Source of the DNA: Nitrospira sp. ST-bin4
GTDB taxonomy: Bacteria; Nitrospirota; Nitrospiria; Nitrospirales; Nitrospiraceae
Direction: 5' to 3'
DNA length: 5,165 nt
Assembly: GCA_002083565.1 (NCBI GenBank)
Contig: MSXM01000056.1
Span: 39,730-44,894 of the forward strand
A model generated the notes under the pieces. The model ran no database searches. It worked only from the letters and a program-made list of their open reading frames with translations, and was not told where the DNA came from. The position numbers and the translations under genes were made by a program. Below are positions 1 through 5,165 of the stretch, piece after piece (the first letter of the stretch is position 1; every line of letters starts with the position of its first letter).

Positions 1-1
1 C

Positions 2-328
2 TATTTCGAGCGAAAGGTTCCCATGGAAAAGCAATGGCCGGATGGGCCTATGCCCGGCCCGGTGCCTTCTCGTCCGCGGTATTCAACCGAGGTGCGGGTG
101 AGTCTGGCCGCGGCAGCGGATGGCTTAGGAGAGATGGTGTGGATCGCTGTGTGGCAGGGATCGGATGGTTCGTCTGTGCAAGGCGATCAGATGAACGAAC
201 CGGGGTTGATCGCTGCTGCCATGCCGGGATTCGACGGTCGTTCAGGCGATGATCTGACGGCCGGGTGCCAACGCGGCGGCTTCGGAAGGACCGGCGGCCA
301 ATTCTATAAGCCGGAAGACGGGGCCTAG
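2..328 (+). CDS. 3' part of a small protein with a YgiB/DUF1190-like RGGFG tail (partial or short complete gene)
   Basis: The frame is open from the window edge to the TAG at 326-328 (108 codons visible), with codon use like that of the gene that follows. An ATG at 23 preceded by GAAAGG (12-17) with 5 bases of spacing could be a true start, giving 101 residues. The frame has no stop upstream of it, so the gene may equally begin outside the window. The protein is rich in Gly, Pro and Ala and has no membrane segment in the visible part. Near the C-terminus it reads CQRGGFGRTGGQ. An RGGFG motif near the C-terminus is a feature I know from E. coli YgiB (DUF1190/UPF0441), whose gene sits directly before ygiC, and the next gene here is a ygiC homologue 2 bases downstream. 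The family link rests on this short motif and on context, so it is tentative. No catalytic function is known for that family. If it is a YgiB relative of usual length (about 220 residues), the missing N-terminus, lipoprotein signal included, lies upstream. Confidence 0.55.
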   Translation, partial: YFERKVPMEKQWPDGPMPGPVPSRPRYSTEVRVSLAAAADGLGEMVWIAVWQGSDGSSVQGDQMNEPGLIAAAMPGFDGRSGDDLTAGCQRGGFGRTGGQFYKPEDGA

Positions 329-330
329 CC

Positions 331-1494
331 ATGCATCGTCGTACGATGCAACCGCGCGCCGATTGGCCGGCGCAACTCGATCGGGTGGGCGTCACCTATC
401 ACAGTCTGGATGGCGGCTATTGGCGCGAGGATGCCGCCTATGAGTTGAGCGAGGCACAGGTCGACTGTCTTGCATCGGCCACGGCCTCGCTGCATCGGCT
501 CTGTGTCGAGGCGGTCGAGCGGATCATCCGCGAGGATCGTTGTGCCGATCTCCGCATTCCCGAACACTGGAGGCCCCGGATCATCGATTCGTGTGAGCGG
601 CAGGACCCGTCGCTCTACGGGCGGTTTGACTTCTGGTATGACGGGATCGGGTCGCCGAAATTGCTCGAGTACAACGCCGATACGCCCACCTCGTTGCTGG
701 AAGCAGCGGTCGGTCAATGGGGATGGCTGCGAGACATCTGTCCGGAAGCGGATCAATTCAATAGCCTGCATGAGCGGTTGATCCGGCAGTGGCGCGCGAT
801 CCGTCGGCAAACCTCGAAGGATCTGCTCCATTTGGCCTGTTTGGACGGGAGCGACGAGGATCGGCAGACGGTGACCTATCTGGCCGATACGGCGAACCAG
901 GCCGGATGGCGCGTGCAGACTTTGCCGATCGAACAGATCGGATGGGAGCCCGGGAGGCGGCGCTTTGTGGATCACCGCAACGAGCCGATCTCAGCCCTCT
1001 TCAAGCTCTATCCCTGGGAATGGATGTGTCAGGACGCATTTGCGGCGGAGATGGCCCGGTCTTCGATGATGGTGCTGGAGCCGGCCTGGAAGCAGGTGCT
1101 CAGCCACAAAGGTCTGCTCGCGTTGCTGTGGGAGTGGTATCCGGATCATCCGAATCTGTTACCCGCCTTCTTTTCCGGACCGGGAGACTGTGCCGCCTAT
1201 GTCAGGAAGCCATTTTGGTCACGCGAAGGCGCCAATATAATGATCGTGAACGGGGATCAGGTGGTGACGACCGCCGGGCCCTACGATGCGCAGAACTCGG
1301 TCTATCAGCAGTACGTGCCGTTGCCGGTATTCGGGGGATGGCACCCGGTGATCGGATCCTGGGTGGTTGGGAACGAGCCGGCAGGGATGGGTATTCGGGA
1401 GGATCGTGGTCTGATCCATGGGAATCAGAGCCGCTTTGTGCCGCATTTCGTTGTGAAAGACGTTCCCGATGCAGGGGGAGGGTGCGAATCTTGA
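331..1494 (+). CDS. Glutathionylspermidine synthase-family ATP-grasp protein, YgiC/YjfC type
   Basis: This 387-residue protein matches YgiC/YjfC (386-387 residues) over its whole length. That is the synthetase-like half of the Gsp family, without the N-terminal amidase domain of bifunctional E. coli Gsp. Visible family motifs, in order, are GxYWREDAAYELS (29-40), LYGRFDFWYDG (95-105, with the conserved Arg98 and Asp100), LLEYNADTPTSL (111-122), DQFNSLHERLI (141-151), LFKLYPWEW (223-231), LEPAWK (249-254), HPNLLPAFF (273-281), RKPFWSREGAN (292-302), IGSW (341-344) and GIREDR (354-359). The Lys in RKP, the SREGAN loop and the NAD segment are the expected ATP/Mg and substrate elements of this atypical ATP-grasp fold. 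The protein is probably cytosolic and joins a carboxylate to an amine using ATP. The YgiC/YjfC branch has not, to my knowledge, been proven to make glutathionylspermidine, so the substrate should be treated as unknown. The start ATG at 331 lies 2 bases after the preceding stop, so translation is likely coupled. A weak purine-rich stretch (GGAAGACGGGG, about 312-322) may be the ribosome site. Confidence 0.9.
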   Translation: MHRRTMQPRADWPAQLDRVGVTYHSLDGGYWREDAAYELSEAQVDCLASATASLHRLCVEAVERIIREDRCADLRIPEHWRPRIIDSCERQDPSLYGRFDFWYDGIGSPKLLEYNADTPTSLLEAAVGQWGWLRDICPEADQFNSLHERLIRQWRAIRRQTSKDLLHLACLDGSDEDRQTVTYLADTANQAGWRVQTLPIEQIGWEPGRRRFVDHRNEPISALFKLYPWEWMCQDAFAAEMARSSMMVLEPAWKQVLSHKGLLALLWEWYPDHPNLLPAFFSGPGDCAAYVRKPFWSREGANIMIVNGDQVVTTAGPYDAQNSVYQQYVPLPVFGGWHPVIGSWVVGNEPAGMGIREDRGLIHGNQSRFVPHFVVKDVPDAGGGCES

Positions 1495-1519
1495 ACCATT
1501 TGGACTCGATGCGAATCTT
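1483..1519 (+). repeat. 10-base direct repeat spanning the end of the GSS-like gene
   Basis: TGCGAATCTT occurs at 1483-1492 and again at 1510-1519, 27 bases apart. The two 27-base units agree at about 18 positions. The first copy contains part of the stop codon of the preceding gene. It may be a small tandem duplication that has since diverged, and no function is evident. Confidence 0.5.
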
Positions 1520-1555
1520 CGACCCATCGGTCACCCGCAGAAACTGGTGGAAATG

Positions 1556-1573
1556 GAGAATGCCCCTATTCTC
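1556..1573 (+). repeat. Short inverted repeat downstream of the GSS-like gene
   Basis: GAGAAT (1556-1561) and ATTCTC (1568-1573) form a perfect 6-bp stem with a 6-base loop, about 60 bases after the stop of the ligase gene. No T-tract follows, so it does not qualify as an intrinsic terminator. It may only be a weak 3'-end structure. Confidence 0.25.
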
Positions 1574-1628
1574 TCCCTCCGAATTCTCGCCTTAAAGCCC
1601 TTCGCACTCAATACTTTCCAGGCGGTTG

Positions 1629-1657
1629 TTTTTAAGAACTTTGGGGTCGGGTATACT
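1629..1657 (+). promoter_or_regulatory. Possible sigma70-type promoter for the downstream membrane gene
   Basis: TATACT at 1652-1657 is a good -10 box. The -35 region is poor: TTTTTA at 1629-1634 gives 17-base spacing, while the better-looking TTGTTT at 1626-1631 would need a 20-base spacer. Transcription would start near 1664 and leave a leader of roughly 110-120 bases before the membrane protein gene. The promoter is placed by eye only. Confidence 0.3.
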
Positions 1658-1709
1658 TTCCTCATGACGATACTGGTAGGAACCGCTCAGCAGGTAGACG
1701 TTATTCGGA

Positions 1710-1775
1710 ATGTATGACGAAAGCGAGCAAGCCGCTATCCATAAGACCATCCCAAACTTGTATTTGCAGAGTTGA
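1710..1775 (+). CDS. Possible 21-codon leader ORF before the membrane protein gene
   Basis: An ATG at 1710 opens a 21-codon frame (MYDESEQAAI...NLYLQS) that stops at TGA 1773-1775. This TGA overlaps the TTG start candidate at 1772 of the next gene (TTGA), the geometry seen in translationally coupled genes. There is no strong Shine-Dalgarno sequence in front of it (only CGGA next to the ATG). The peptide is hydrophilic and I do not recognise it. It could be a leader peptide, but a chance frame of this length is also quite likely. Confidence 0.2.
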   Translation: MYDESEQAAIHKTIPNLYLQS

Positions 1776-2254
1776 ATCTTAAGATGGAAACGATCTCGTC
1801 ACGCCTGACGTTTGTGATGAAGTTTATTTTTCCTTTCGTCTTCATCTCAGGATTTGCTGTCGGAACGCTGAGCATGTGGCTCGACCAGATGCACTACAAG
1901 AATGGGGATCCTCTGCCTCTAGAAGAAAAATTGAAGTTCCTAACCGCCTGGATCTTTGGCGCAACGTACACTCTCTGGATGTGTGTTGGTCTGAAGAAGG
2001 TTCAGATGGATTCAACCCATCTGTATGTCTCCAACTTTCGCAAGGAGATTGCTATACCATTTGTCGACGTTGTGGACATTACCGAGCATCACTGGTTTAA
2101 CCTGCCCAGCACAATTCATTTCCGTGCTCCAACCGAGTTTGGGCAATCGATCAAGTTCTTACATCCCGATAGTTTTATCCCTTTTTATTATTTTTTTGGT
2201 TCACATTCGGCCGTTGAGGATCTCAAAGAACGCGTTGGCCTCAAAGATGGATAA
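1772..2254 (+). CDS. Small two-segment membrane protein with a possible PH-like cytosolic domain, unknown function
   Basis: The product has 160 residues if started at TTG 1772, or 156 from ATG 1784. Neither start has a convincing ribosome site, and ATG 1784 is the more conventional choice. A hydrophobic segment (about 12-36) and a second one (about 55-74) form a hairpin in the inner membrane. The remaining 85 residues alternate short beta-like strands: LKKVQMD, HLYVSNFRKEIAIPF, DVVDITEH, TIHFRAP, SIKFLHP. They end in a helix with the pattern AVEDLKERV. Two membrane helices followed by a strand-rich domain of the type 'displayed residue, IPF, D-V/I' is the pattern of bacterial PH-like (bPH/YdbS-type) membrane proteins. 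That is a fold impression, not a match to a named family. The gene is AT-rich compared with its neighbours (37-43% GC in sampled lines), has a T7 run at 2191-2197, stands alone, and converges with the alr end of the operon. Lateral acquisition or weak selection on base composition are both possible. Confidence 0.7.
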   Translation: MNLKMETISSRLTFVMKFIFPFVFISGFAVGTLSMWLDQMHYKNGDPLPLEEKLKFLTAWIFGATYTLWMCVGLKKVQMDSTHLYVSNFRKEIAIPFVDVVDITEHHWFNLPSTIHFRAPTEFGQSIKFLHPDSFIPFYYFFGSHSAVEDLKERVGLKDG

Positions 2255-2619
2255 CGATCAACTGTTGTTTTAGCTTGCCGGCTATGCCTACCTTCGCGTC
2301 CAGGGAAACGTACTCTTTGGTCTGCCTTAAAACCTAATTGCTTTCTTATTCAACATCGCTGGGCTACCGAAGATTATTCATGATTGTGCTGAAGCCAACC
2401 TCACTCTACCTAATTCCAGCCAAGAATGTGCTCTCGCCTTAACTCTTGATGGAATCGGCTTGGGTGAGCACAAGTGAGCTGGAGCGGAGTAGCCAAAGAT
2501 ATTTCCTAAACCGCGGATCGTAGTAGCGATAAGTTATGGAGTGGAATGTCCGAATCGTATGAAGGATGACCCGTCTACGCCGGGTTTCGGCGGGCAGGCT
2601 CGTGACGAATGACGAGCGC
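2255..2619. other. 365-base intergenic spacer between convergent genes, no recognisable gene
   Basis: The sequence is AT-richer than the operon (43% GC in the sampled line 2341-2400) and has stops in all frames. No conserved protein fragment, tRNA-like cloverleaf or array was seen. The only structures noted are a CTTG/CAAG mini-stem and a GTGAGC direct repeat near 2460-2480, plus the GC-rich inverted repeats next to the alr stop that are listed separately. It could contain a decayed gene, but I cannot identify one. Confidence 0.5.
2578..2617 (-). terminator. GC-rich inverted repeats just after alr, possible end-of-operon structure
   Basis: On the minus strand, 3 bases after the alr stop, GCTCGT (2617-2612) pairs with ACGAGC (2603-2598) across an 8-base loop. 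Next, CGCCG (2592-2588) pairs with CGGCG (2582-2578) across a 5-base loop. Two adjacent stems at the end of a housekeeping operon suggest an RNA 3'-end structure. No U-tract follows either stem, so an intrinsic terminator is not demonstrated; Rho-dependent termination or simple 3' protection would also fit. Confidence 0.25.
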
Positions 2620-3753
2620 TCAGCCTTCGTGATACAGACGTGGGACGCGCGGGCCGATGGTGCAGAGGACTTCATAGGCGATCGTGCCGGTCCATTTGGC
2701 GATGTCGTCGGCGGTGATCTGGTCGTCGCCCTGACGTCCGATGATGACGGCCTCGTCGCCGACGGCAGCTCCCGCAATCCTGGTGACGTCCACCATAATC
2801 ATATCCATACAGACGAGACCGGCGATGGGCGCGCGTTGTCCGCGAATGAGCACAGAGCCTCGATTCGAGAGATGACGGCTCAACCCATCGGCGTAGCCGA
2901 TGGGGAGGATCGCGATCTTGGTCGGCGTCTTGGCGGTGAAGGTGCCGTTATAGCTGACCTTGTGTCCTGCTTGAACCCTTCGCAGTTGGGCAATCGTGGT
3001 GCGGAGTGTAAGGACCGGTTTTAAGTCCGGCGCGACGATGGATGTAGGCAGGGTGTGGTAGCCATAGAGCATGATGCCGGGGCGCACGAGCGAGAATTGC
3101 GCGTCTGGAAAGCGCACAGCTCCGGCGCTATTGGCGGCATGGATCAACGGCACCCTGAATCCGCTAGCCCGGACAATTTCGATAGCCTTGCGGAACCGGG
3201 TCAGCTGTTCTTCCGTTGTGTCCGTGGCCGGCCCGTCGGCATCGGCGAGATGGGTCATGAGTCCTTCCAAGTGCAAGGCGCGCGGGAATCTGCGCGAGCT
3301 GAATAGATCTACTAGCTCAGCGTGCGTGAGCCCCAGCCGTCCCATCCCTGTCTCGACCTTGAGATGAATCGGGTAGGGGCTTGGAAGCGACGAGGCGGCT
3401 TGCCCTAATGCCGGCAAAATGGCGGCATCGCTGATTACCGGAGTCAGTTGGTGTGTGAAGAGGTCGGTGAATTGTTCGTGAAACACCGGCCCCAAGACGA
3501 CGATCGGCGCGTTGATGCCCGCTTGCCGAAGCGTGATCCCTTCCTCGATCGAGACCACCGCCACGCGAGACACGCCCTGCCGAATCAGCGCCTTGGCGGT
3601 TTGAACCGACCCGTGGCCATAGGCATTGGCCTTGATGACCGCCAGGACGTCGCAGCCGGGCGAGAGGACTTTCCTGAGTTGAGCTACATTATGGGCTAAT
3701 GCGGAAAGATCGACAGAAACGCACGTTGGAAGAAAAGTCGAAGTAGTCGGCAC
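2620..3753 (-). CDS. alr: Alanine racemase (PLP-dependent)
   Basis: This enzyme interconverts L- and D-alanine in the cytosol and supplies D-Ala for peptidoglycan precursors. Numbering from the GTG at 3753 (377 residues, normal for the family), the N-terminal TIM barrel carries the PLP lysine in AVIKANAYGHG (Lys41). It also has LKVETGMGRLG with Lys132 (the lysine carbamylated in the Bacillus enzyme) and Arg139, MTHLADAD with His168, HAANSAG (205-211) and LVRPGIMLYG with Arg224. The C-terminal beta domain has the second catalytic base in VSYNGTF (Tyr268), followed by PIGYADG (284-290) and CMDM (315-318). The set of catalytic residues is complete. The frame stays open back to an ATG at 3906, but that would overlap frr by more than 120 bases with a Lys/Arg-rich, non-homologous extension, so I reject it. 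Between the frr stop and the conserved VSVDLSAL segment the only usual initiation codon is GTG 3753; CTG 3765 is a less likely alternative. No clear Shine-Dalgarno precedes the GTG, so coupling to frr about 28 bases upstream is likely. alr is the last gene of the operon. Confidence 0.95.
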   Translation of the reverse strand: MPTTSTFLPTCVSVDLSALAHNVAQLRKVLSPGCDVLAVIKANAYGHGSVQTAKALIRQGVSRVAVVSIEEGITLRQAGINAPIVVLGPVFHEQFTDLFTHQLTPVISDAAILPALGQAASSLPSPYPIHLKVETGMGRLGLTHAELVDLFSSRRFPRALHLEGLMTHLADADGPATDTTEEQLTRFRKAIEIVRASGFRVPLIHAANSAGAVRFPDAQFSLVRPGIMLYGYHTLPTSIVAPDLKPVLTLRTTIAQLRRVQAGHKVSYNGTFTAKTPTKIAILPIGYADGLSRHLSNRGSVLIRGQRAPIAGLVCMDMIMVDVTRIAGAAVGDEAVIIGRQGDDQITADDIAKWTGTIAYEVLCTIGPRVPRLYHEG

Positions 3754-3781
3754 GCCGGGGGCCAGGACGGAAGCCTGAGCC

Positions 3782-4345
3782 TCAGACTTCCATGATCTCC
3801 TGTTCCTTTTTCTTGATGATGTCGTCGATCTTTTGTCCGTATTGTTCGGTGAGCTTTTGGGTCTCTTGTTCGGCCTTCCGCAGCTCGTCTTCGGTGAGCT
3901 TCGCATCTTTTTGAAGTTTCTTCAACTCTTCGTTGGCATCGCGACGGAAGCCGCGAATCTGCACTTTCGTGTCTTCGCCGTGCTTTTTGCAGATCTTGGT
4001 CAATTCCTTGCGGCGCTCTTCCGTGAGCGGCGGGAGGGGAACGCGAATCATTTTTCCGTCGTTCGAAGGGTTCAATCCCAATCCTGAATTGGCCAGGGCC
4101 TTCTCAATTTCTTTAATCAGGTTCGGCTCCCAGGGTTGGATAGTGAGCAATCTTGCTTCCGGCGTAGAGATATTGGAGACCTGCTTCAGCGGCGTCATGG
4201 TGCCGTAATAGTCGACGCGCACTCCGTCCAGAAGTGCAACTGAGGCCCGGCCGGTGCGGAGACCGGCGAGGTCCCGCTTCAAATGCTCCACAGCCTGGTC
4301 CATATGAGTCGTGAGTTTTTGCTTGCTTGGGGCTGCGTTGGACAT
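3782..4345 (-). CDS. frr: Ribosome recycling factor
   Basis: With EF-G, this protein splits the post-termination ribosome and frees mRNA and tRNA for a new round of translation. Its 187 residues compare with about 185 in E. coli. The N-terminal helix (MDQAVEHLKRDLAGLRTGRAS, about 15-35) and the two long C-terminal helices (about 107-145 and 150-187, rich in Lys and Glu) form the three-helix bundle that imitates tRNA. Residues about 36-105 form the beta/alpha/beta domain II, with YYGTMTPLKQVSNIS, ARLLTIQPWEP and NDGKMIRVPLPPLTEERR. The conserved arginine patch appears as VQIRGFRRDAN (Arg131, Arg134, Arg135). The start at ATG 4345 is supported by GGAG 7 bases upstream and by homology from the first residues. 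The gene lies 20 bases downstream of pyrH and is followed by alr. Confidence 0.97.
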   Translation of the reverse strand: MSNAAPSKQKLTTHMDQAVEHLKRDLAGLRTGRASVALLDGVRVDYYGTMTPLKQVSNISTPEARLLTIQPWEPNLIKEIEKALANSGLGLNPSNDGKMIRVPLPPLTEERRKELTKICKKHGEDTKVQIRGFRRDANEELKKLQKDAKLTEDELRKAEQETQKLTEQYGQKIDDIIKKKEQEIMEV

Positions 4346-4352
4346 GGCGACA

Positions 4353-4356
4353 CTCC
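4353..4356 (-). promoter_or_regulatory. Shine-Dalgarno site of frr
   Basis: The minus strand reads ACGGAGTG in the pyrH-frr gap. The GGAG (plus-strand CTCC at 4353-4356) sits 7 bases before the ATG at 4345 and fixes the start of frr. It is the clearest ribosome site in this operon; pyrH and alr lack comparably good ones. Confidence 0.7.
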
Positions 4357-4365
4357 GTAATCGGG

Positions 4366-5091
4366 TCAGCGGTTGCTGGGTGTGACCAGGGTCCCGATCG
4401 GTTCGCCTGCGGCCACACGTTTGAAGTTGCCCTGCACTTTGAGGTTGAACACGATCAAGGGCAGATTGTTATCCATGCAGAGGCTGATTGCTGTTGCATC
4501 CATTACTTTGAGGTTCTGATTCAGGATCGACATAAAGGGGATTTCTGAGTACTTCTTTGCATCGGGATGCTTCATGGGGTCGGCATCATAAATGCCGTCC
4601 ACCTTGGTACCCTTCATAATGACTTGCGCGCCGATTTCCATGGCGCGAAGCGCGGCGGCGGTGTCGGTCGAGAAATAGGGATTGCCGGTTCCACCGGCGA
4701 AGATGACCACCCGGTTTTTCTCCAGATGACGGATCGCTCTCCGGCGGATATAGCCTTCCGCCAGTTGCCGCATCTCGATAGCGGATTGTACCCGGGTGAT
4801 AACGCCGGCCTTCTCCAGCGCGTTTTGTAGCGCAAGGGCGTTGAGGACTGTGGCAAGCATCCCCATGTAATCGGCGGAGGCGCGTTCCATGCCGGACGCG
4901 CTGGCTGCGATACCGCGGAAAATATTTCCGCCTCCGATCACTACGGCGACTTGGGTGCCGAGTGCGGCAACCGAGGCGATCTCTTCTGCCAGGCCTTGGA
5001 GGATAGAGGGTTGAATGCCGTAGCCCTGCTCACCGGCGAGCATCTCCCCGCTGACTTTCAGAAGGAGGCGCCGGTATTTTGCAGAGGTCAT
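4366..5091 (-). CDS. pyrH: Uridylate (UMP) kinase
   Basis: This enzyme phosphorylates UMP to UDP with ATP in pyrimidine nucleotide synthesis. It is the bacterial hexameric type of the amino-acid-kinase fold, usually controlled by GTP and UTP. The 241 residues match the usual length. Visible motifs are LLLKVSGE (9-16, phosphate-binding Lys12), GEQGYGI (20-26), VVIGGGNIFRG (50-60, glycine loop), ADYMGMLATVLNALALQ (73-89, with Asp74 at the UMP site), FAGGTGNPYFSTDTAA (131-146), KGTKVDGIYDADP (160-172) and VMDATAISLC (196-205). No key residue is missing. The ATG at 5091 overlaps the tsf stop as ATGA. The ribosome site inside tsf is weak (AGGCGAAG), so translational coupling to tsf is likely. The product feeds nucleotide supply within a translation operon. 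Confidence 0.97.
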   Translation of the reverse strand: MTSAKYRRLLLKVSGEMLAGEQGYGIQPSILQGLAEEIASVAALGTQVAVVIGGGNIFRGIAASASGMERASADYMGMLATVLNALALQNALEKAGVITRVQSAIEMRQLAEGYIRRRAIRHLEKNRVVIFAGGTGNPYFSTDTAAALRAMEIGAQVIMKGTKVDGIYDADPMKHPDAKKYSEIPFMSILNQNLKVMDATAISLCMDNNLPLIVFNLKVQGNFKRVAAGEPIGTLVTPSNR

Positions 5092-5165
5092 ACTTCGCCT
5101 AGCTGAAACCGGGTGAATCGGCGGATGTTCATATTTTCGCCGATCTTGGCGATTTTCTGAGCCAG
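5088..5165 (-). CDS. tsf: Elongation factor Ts, C-terminal fragment (cut by the window edge)
   Basis: The minus strand from 5165 reads in frame for 25 codons to TGA 5090-5088. It ends with LAQKIAKIGENMNIRRFTRF followed by QLGEV. The stretch 'VGENMxIRRFxR' is a hallmark of the EF-Ts C-terminal region, and the position directly before pyrH is the standard one for tsf. EF-Ts exchanges GDP for GTP on EF-Tu during translation. The rest of the gene, and probably rpsB, lies to the right of the window. The stop overlaps the pyrH start by 4 bases. Confidence 0.93.
   Translation of the reverse strand: MAQKIAKIGENMNIRRFTRFQLGEV

Noticed and set aside
325..975. Long open frame on the minus strand opposite the ligase gene
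   Set aside because: It lies antisense to a gene with full-length family motifs, and its Arg/Pro-rich translation is typical of a shadow frame in GC-rich DNA.
789..1595. 268-codon plus-strand frame overlapping the ligase gene
   Set aside because: It is out of frame with the motif-bearing protein over most of its length, with Gly/Arg-rich composition and no recognisable domain.
1469..1717. 82-codon plus-strand frame across the ligase end and the spacer
   Set aside because: It overlaps the end of the ligase gene, has no ribosome site, and its sequence resembles no known family. It also runs through the candidate promoter.
2439..2777. Minus-strand frame running from inside alr into the spacer
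   Set aside because: Its first half is a shadow of alr in another frame. The spacer part has no recognisable motif or ribosome site.
2566..3024. 152-codon plus-strand frame opposite alr
   Set aside because: It is antisense to a confidently identified enzyme. The Asp/Gly-rich translation is a by-product of alr codon bias.
3754..3906. N-terminal extension of alanine racemase back to an ATG inside frr
   Set aside because: The extra 51 codons run inside frr in another frame, give a Lys/Arg/Ser-rich non-homologous stretch, and would make the enzyme unusually long.
1..5165. Mobile elements, CRISPR arrays, tRNA or riboswitch structures
   Set aside because: Both strands were read for terminal inverted repeats, spaced direct repeats and cloverleaf-like segments. 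None met a reasonable standard.

Overview
The window looks like chromosomal DNA of a free-living bacterium of moderately high GC content. Sampled 60-base lines give about 67% GC inside the first large gene and about 58% inside the alanine racemase gene, but only about 37-43% in the middle of the window. Gene order, codon use and protein style would fit a Nitrospirota (Nitrospira-like) genome. That assignment is inference from general impression, because nothing here is a taxonomic marker that can be proved by eye.

Layout. (1) Positions 2-1494, plus strand: the 3' part of a small gene ending in an RGGFG-type tail, then, 2 bases after its stop, a full-length YgiC/YjfC-type ATP-grasp protein of the glutathionylspermidine-synthase family. 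This resembles the ygiB-ygiC pairing of enterobacteria. (2) Positions 1495-2619: an AT-richer island holding one small membrane protein with a possible PH-like cytosolic domain (1772-2254, plus). A possible promoter and a 21-codon leader ORF lie in front of it, and a 365-base spacer with no recognisable gene follows it. (3) Positions 2620-5165, minus strand: a compact housekeeping operon read right to left: tsf (3' end only), pyrH, frr and alr. tsf and pyrH overlap by 4 bases (ATGA), pyrH and frr are 20 bases apart, and frr and alr are about 28 bases apart.

How the genes work together. The tsf-pyrH-frr cluster is a classical bacterial arrangement linking translation elongation, pyrimidine nucleotide supply and ribosome recycling. 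Here it continues into alr, which supplies D-alanine for peptidoglycan, so one transcript would serve both translation and wall synthesis. The plus-strand GSS-like pair is a separate unit, probably an ATP-dependent amide/peptide ligase acting with a small partner protein; its substrate is unknown. The membrane protein in the middle converges with the operon and is the least explained gene in the window.

I see no rRNA, tRNA, CRISPR array, insertion sequence, integrase or toxin-antitoxin pair. Most of the window is ordinary. The parts worth a second look are the YgiB/YgiC-like pair, the orphan membrane gene with its leader, and the non-ATG start of alr.
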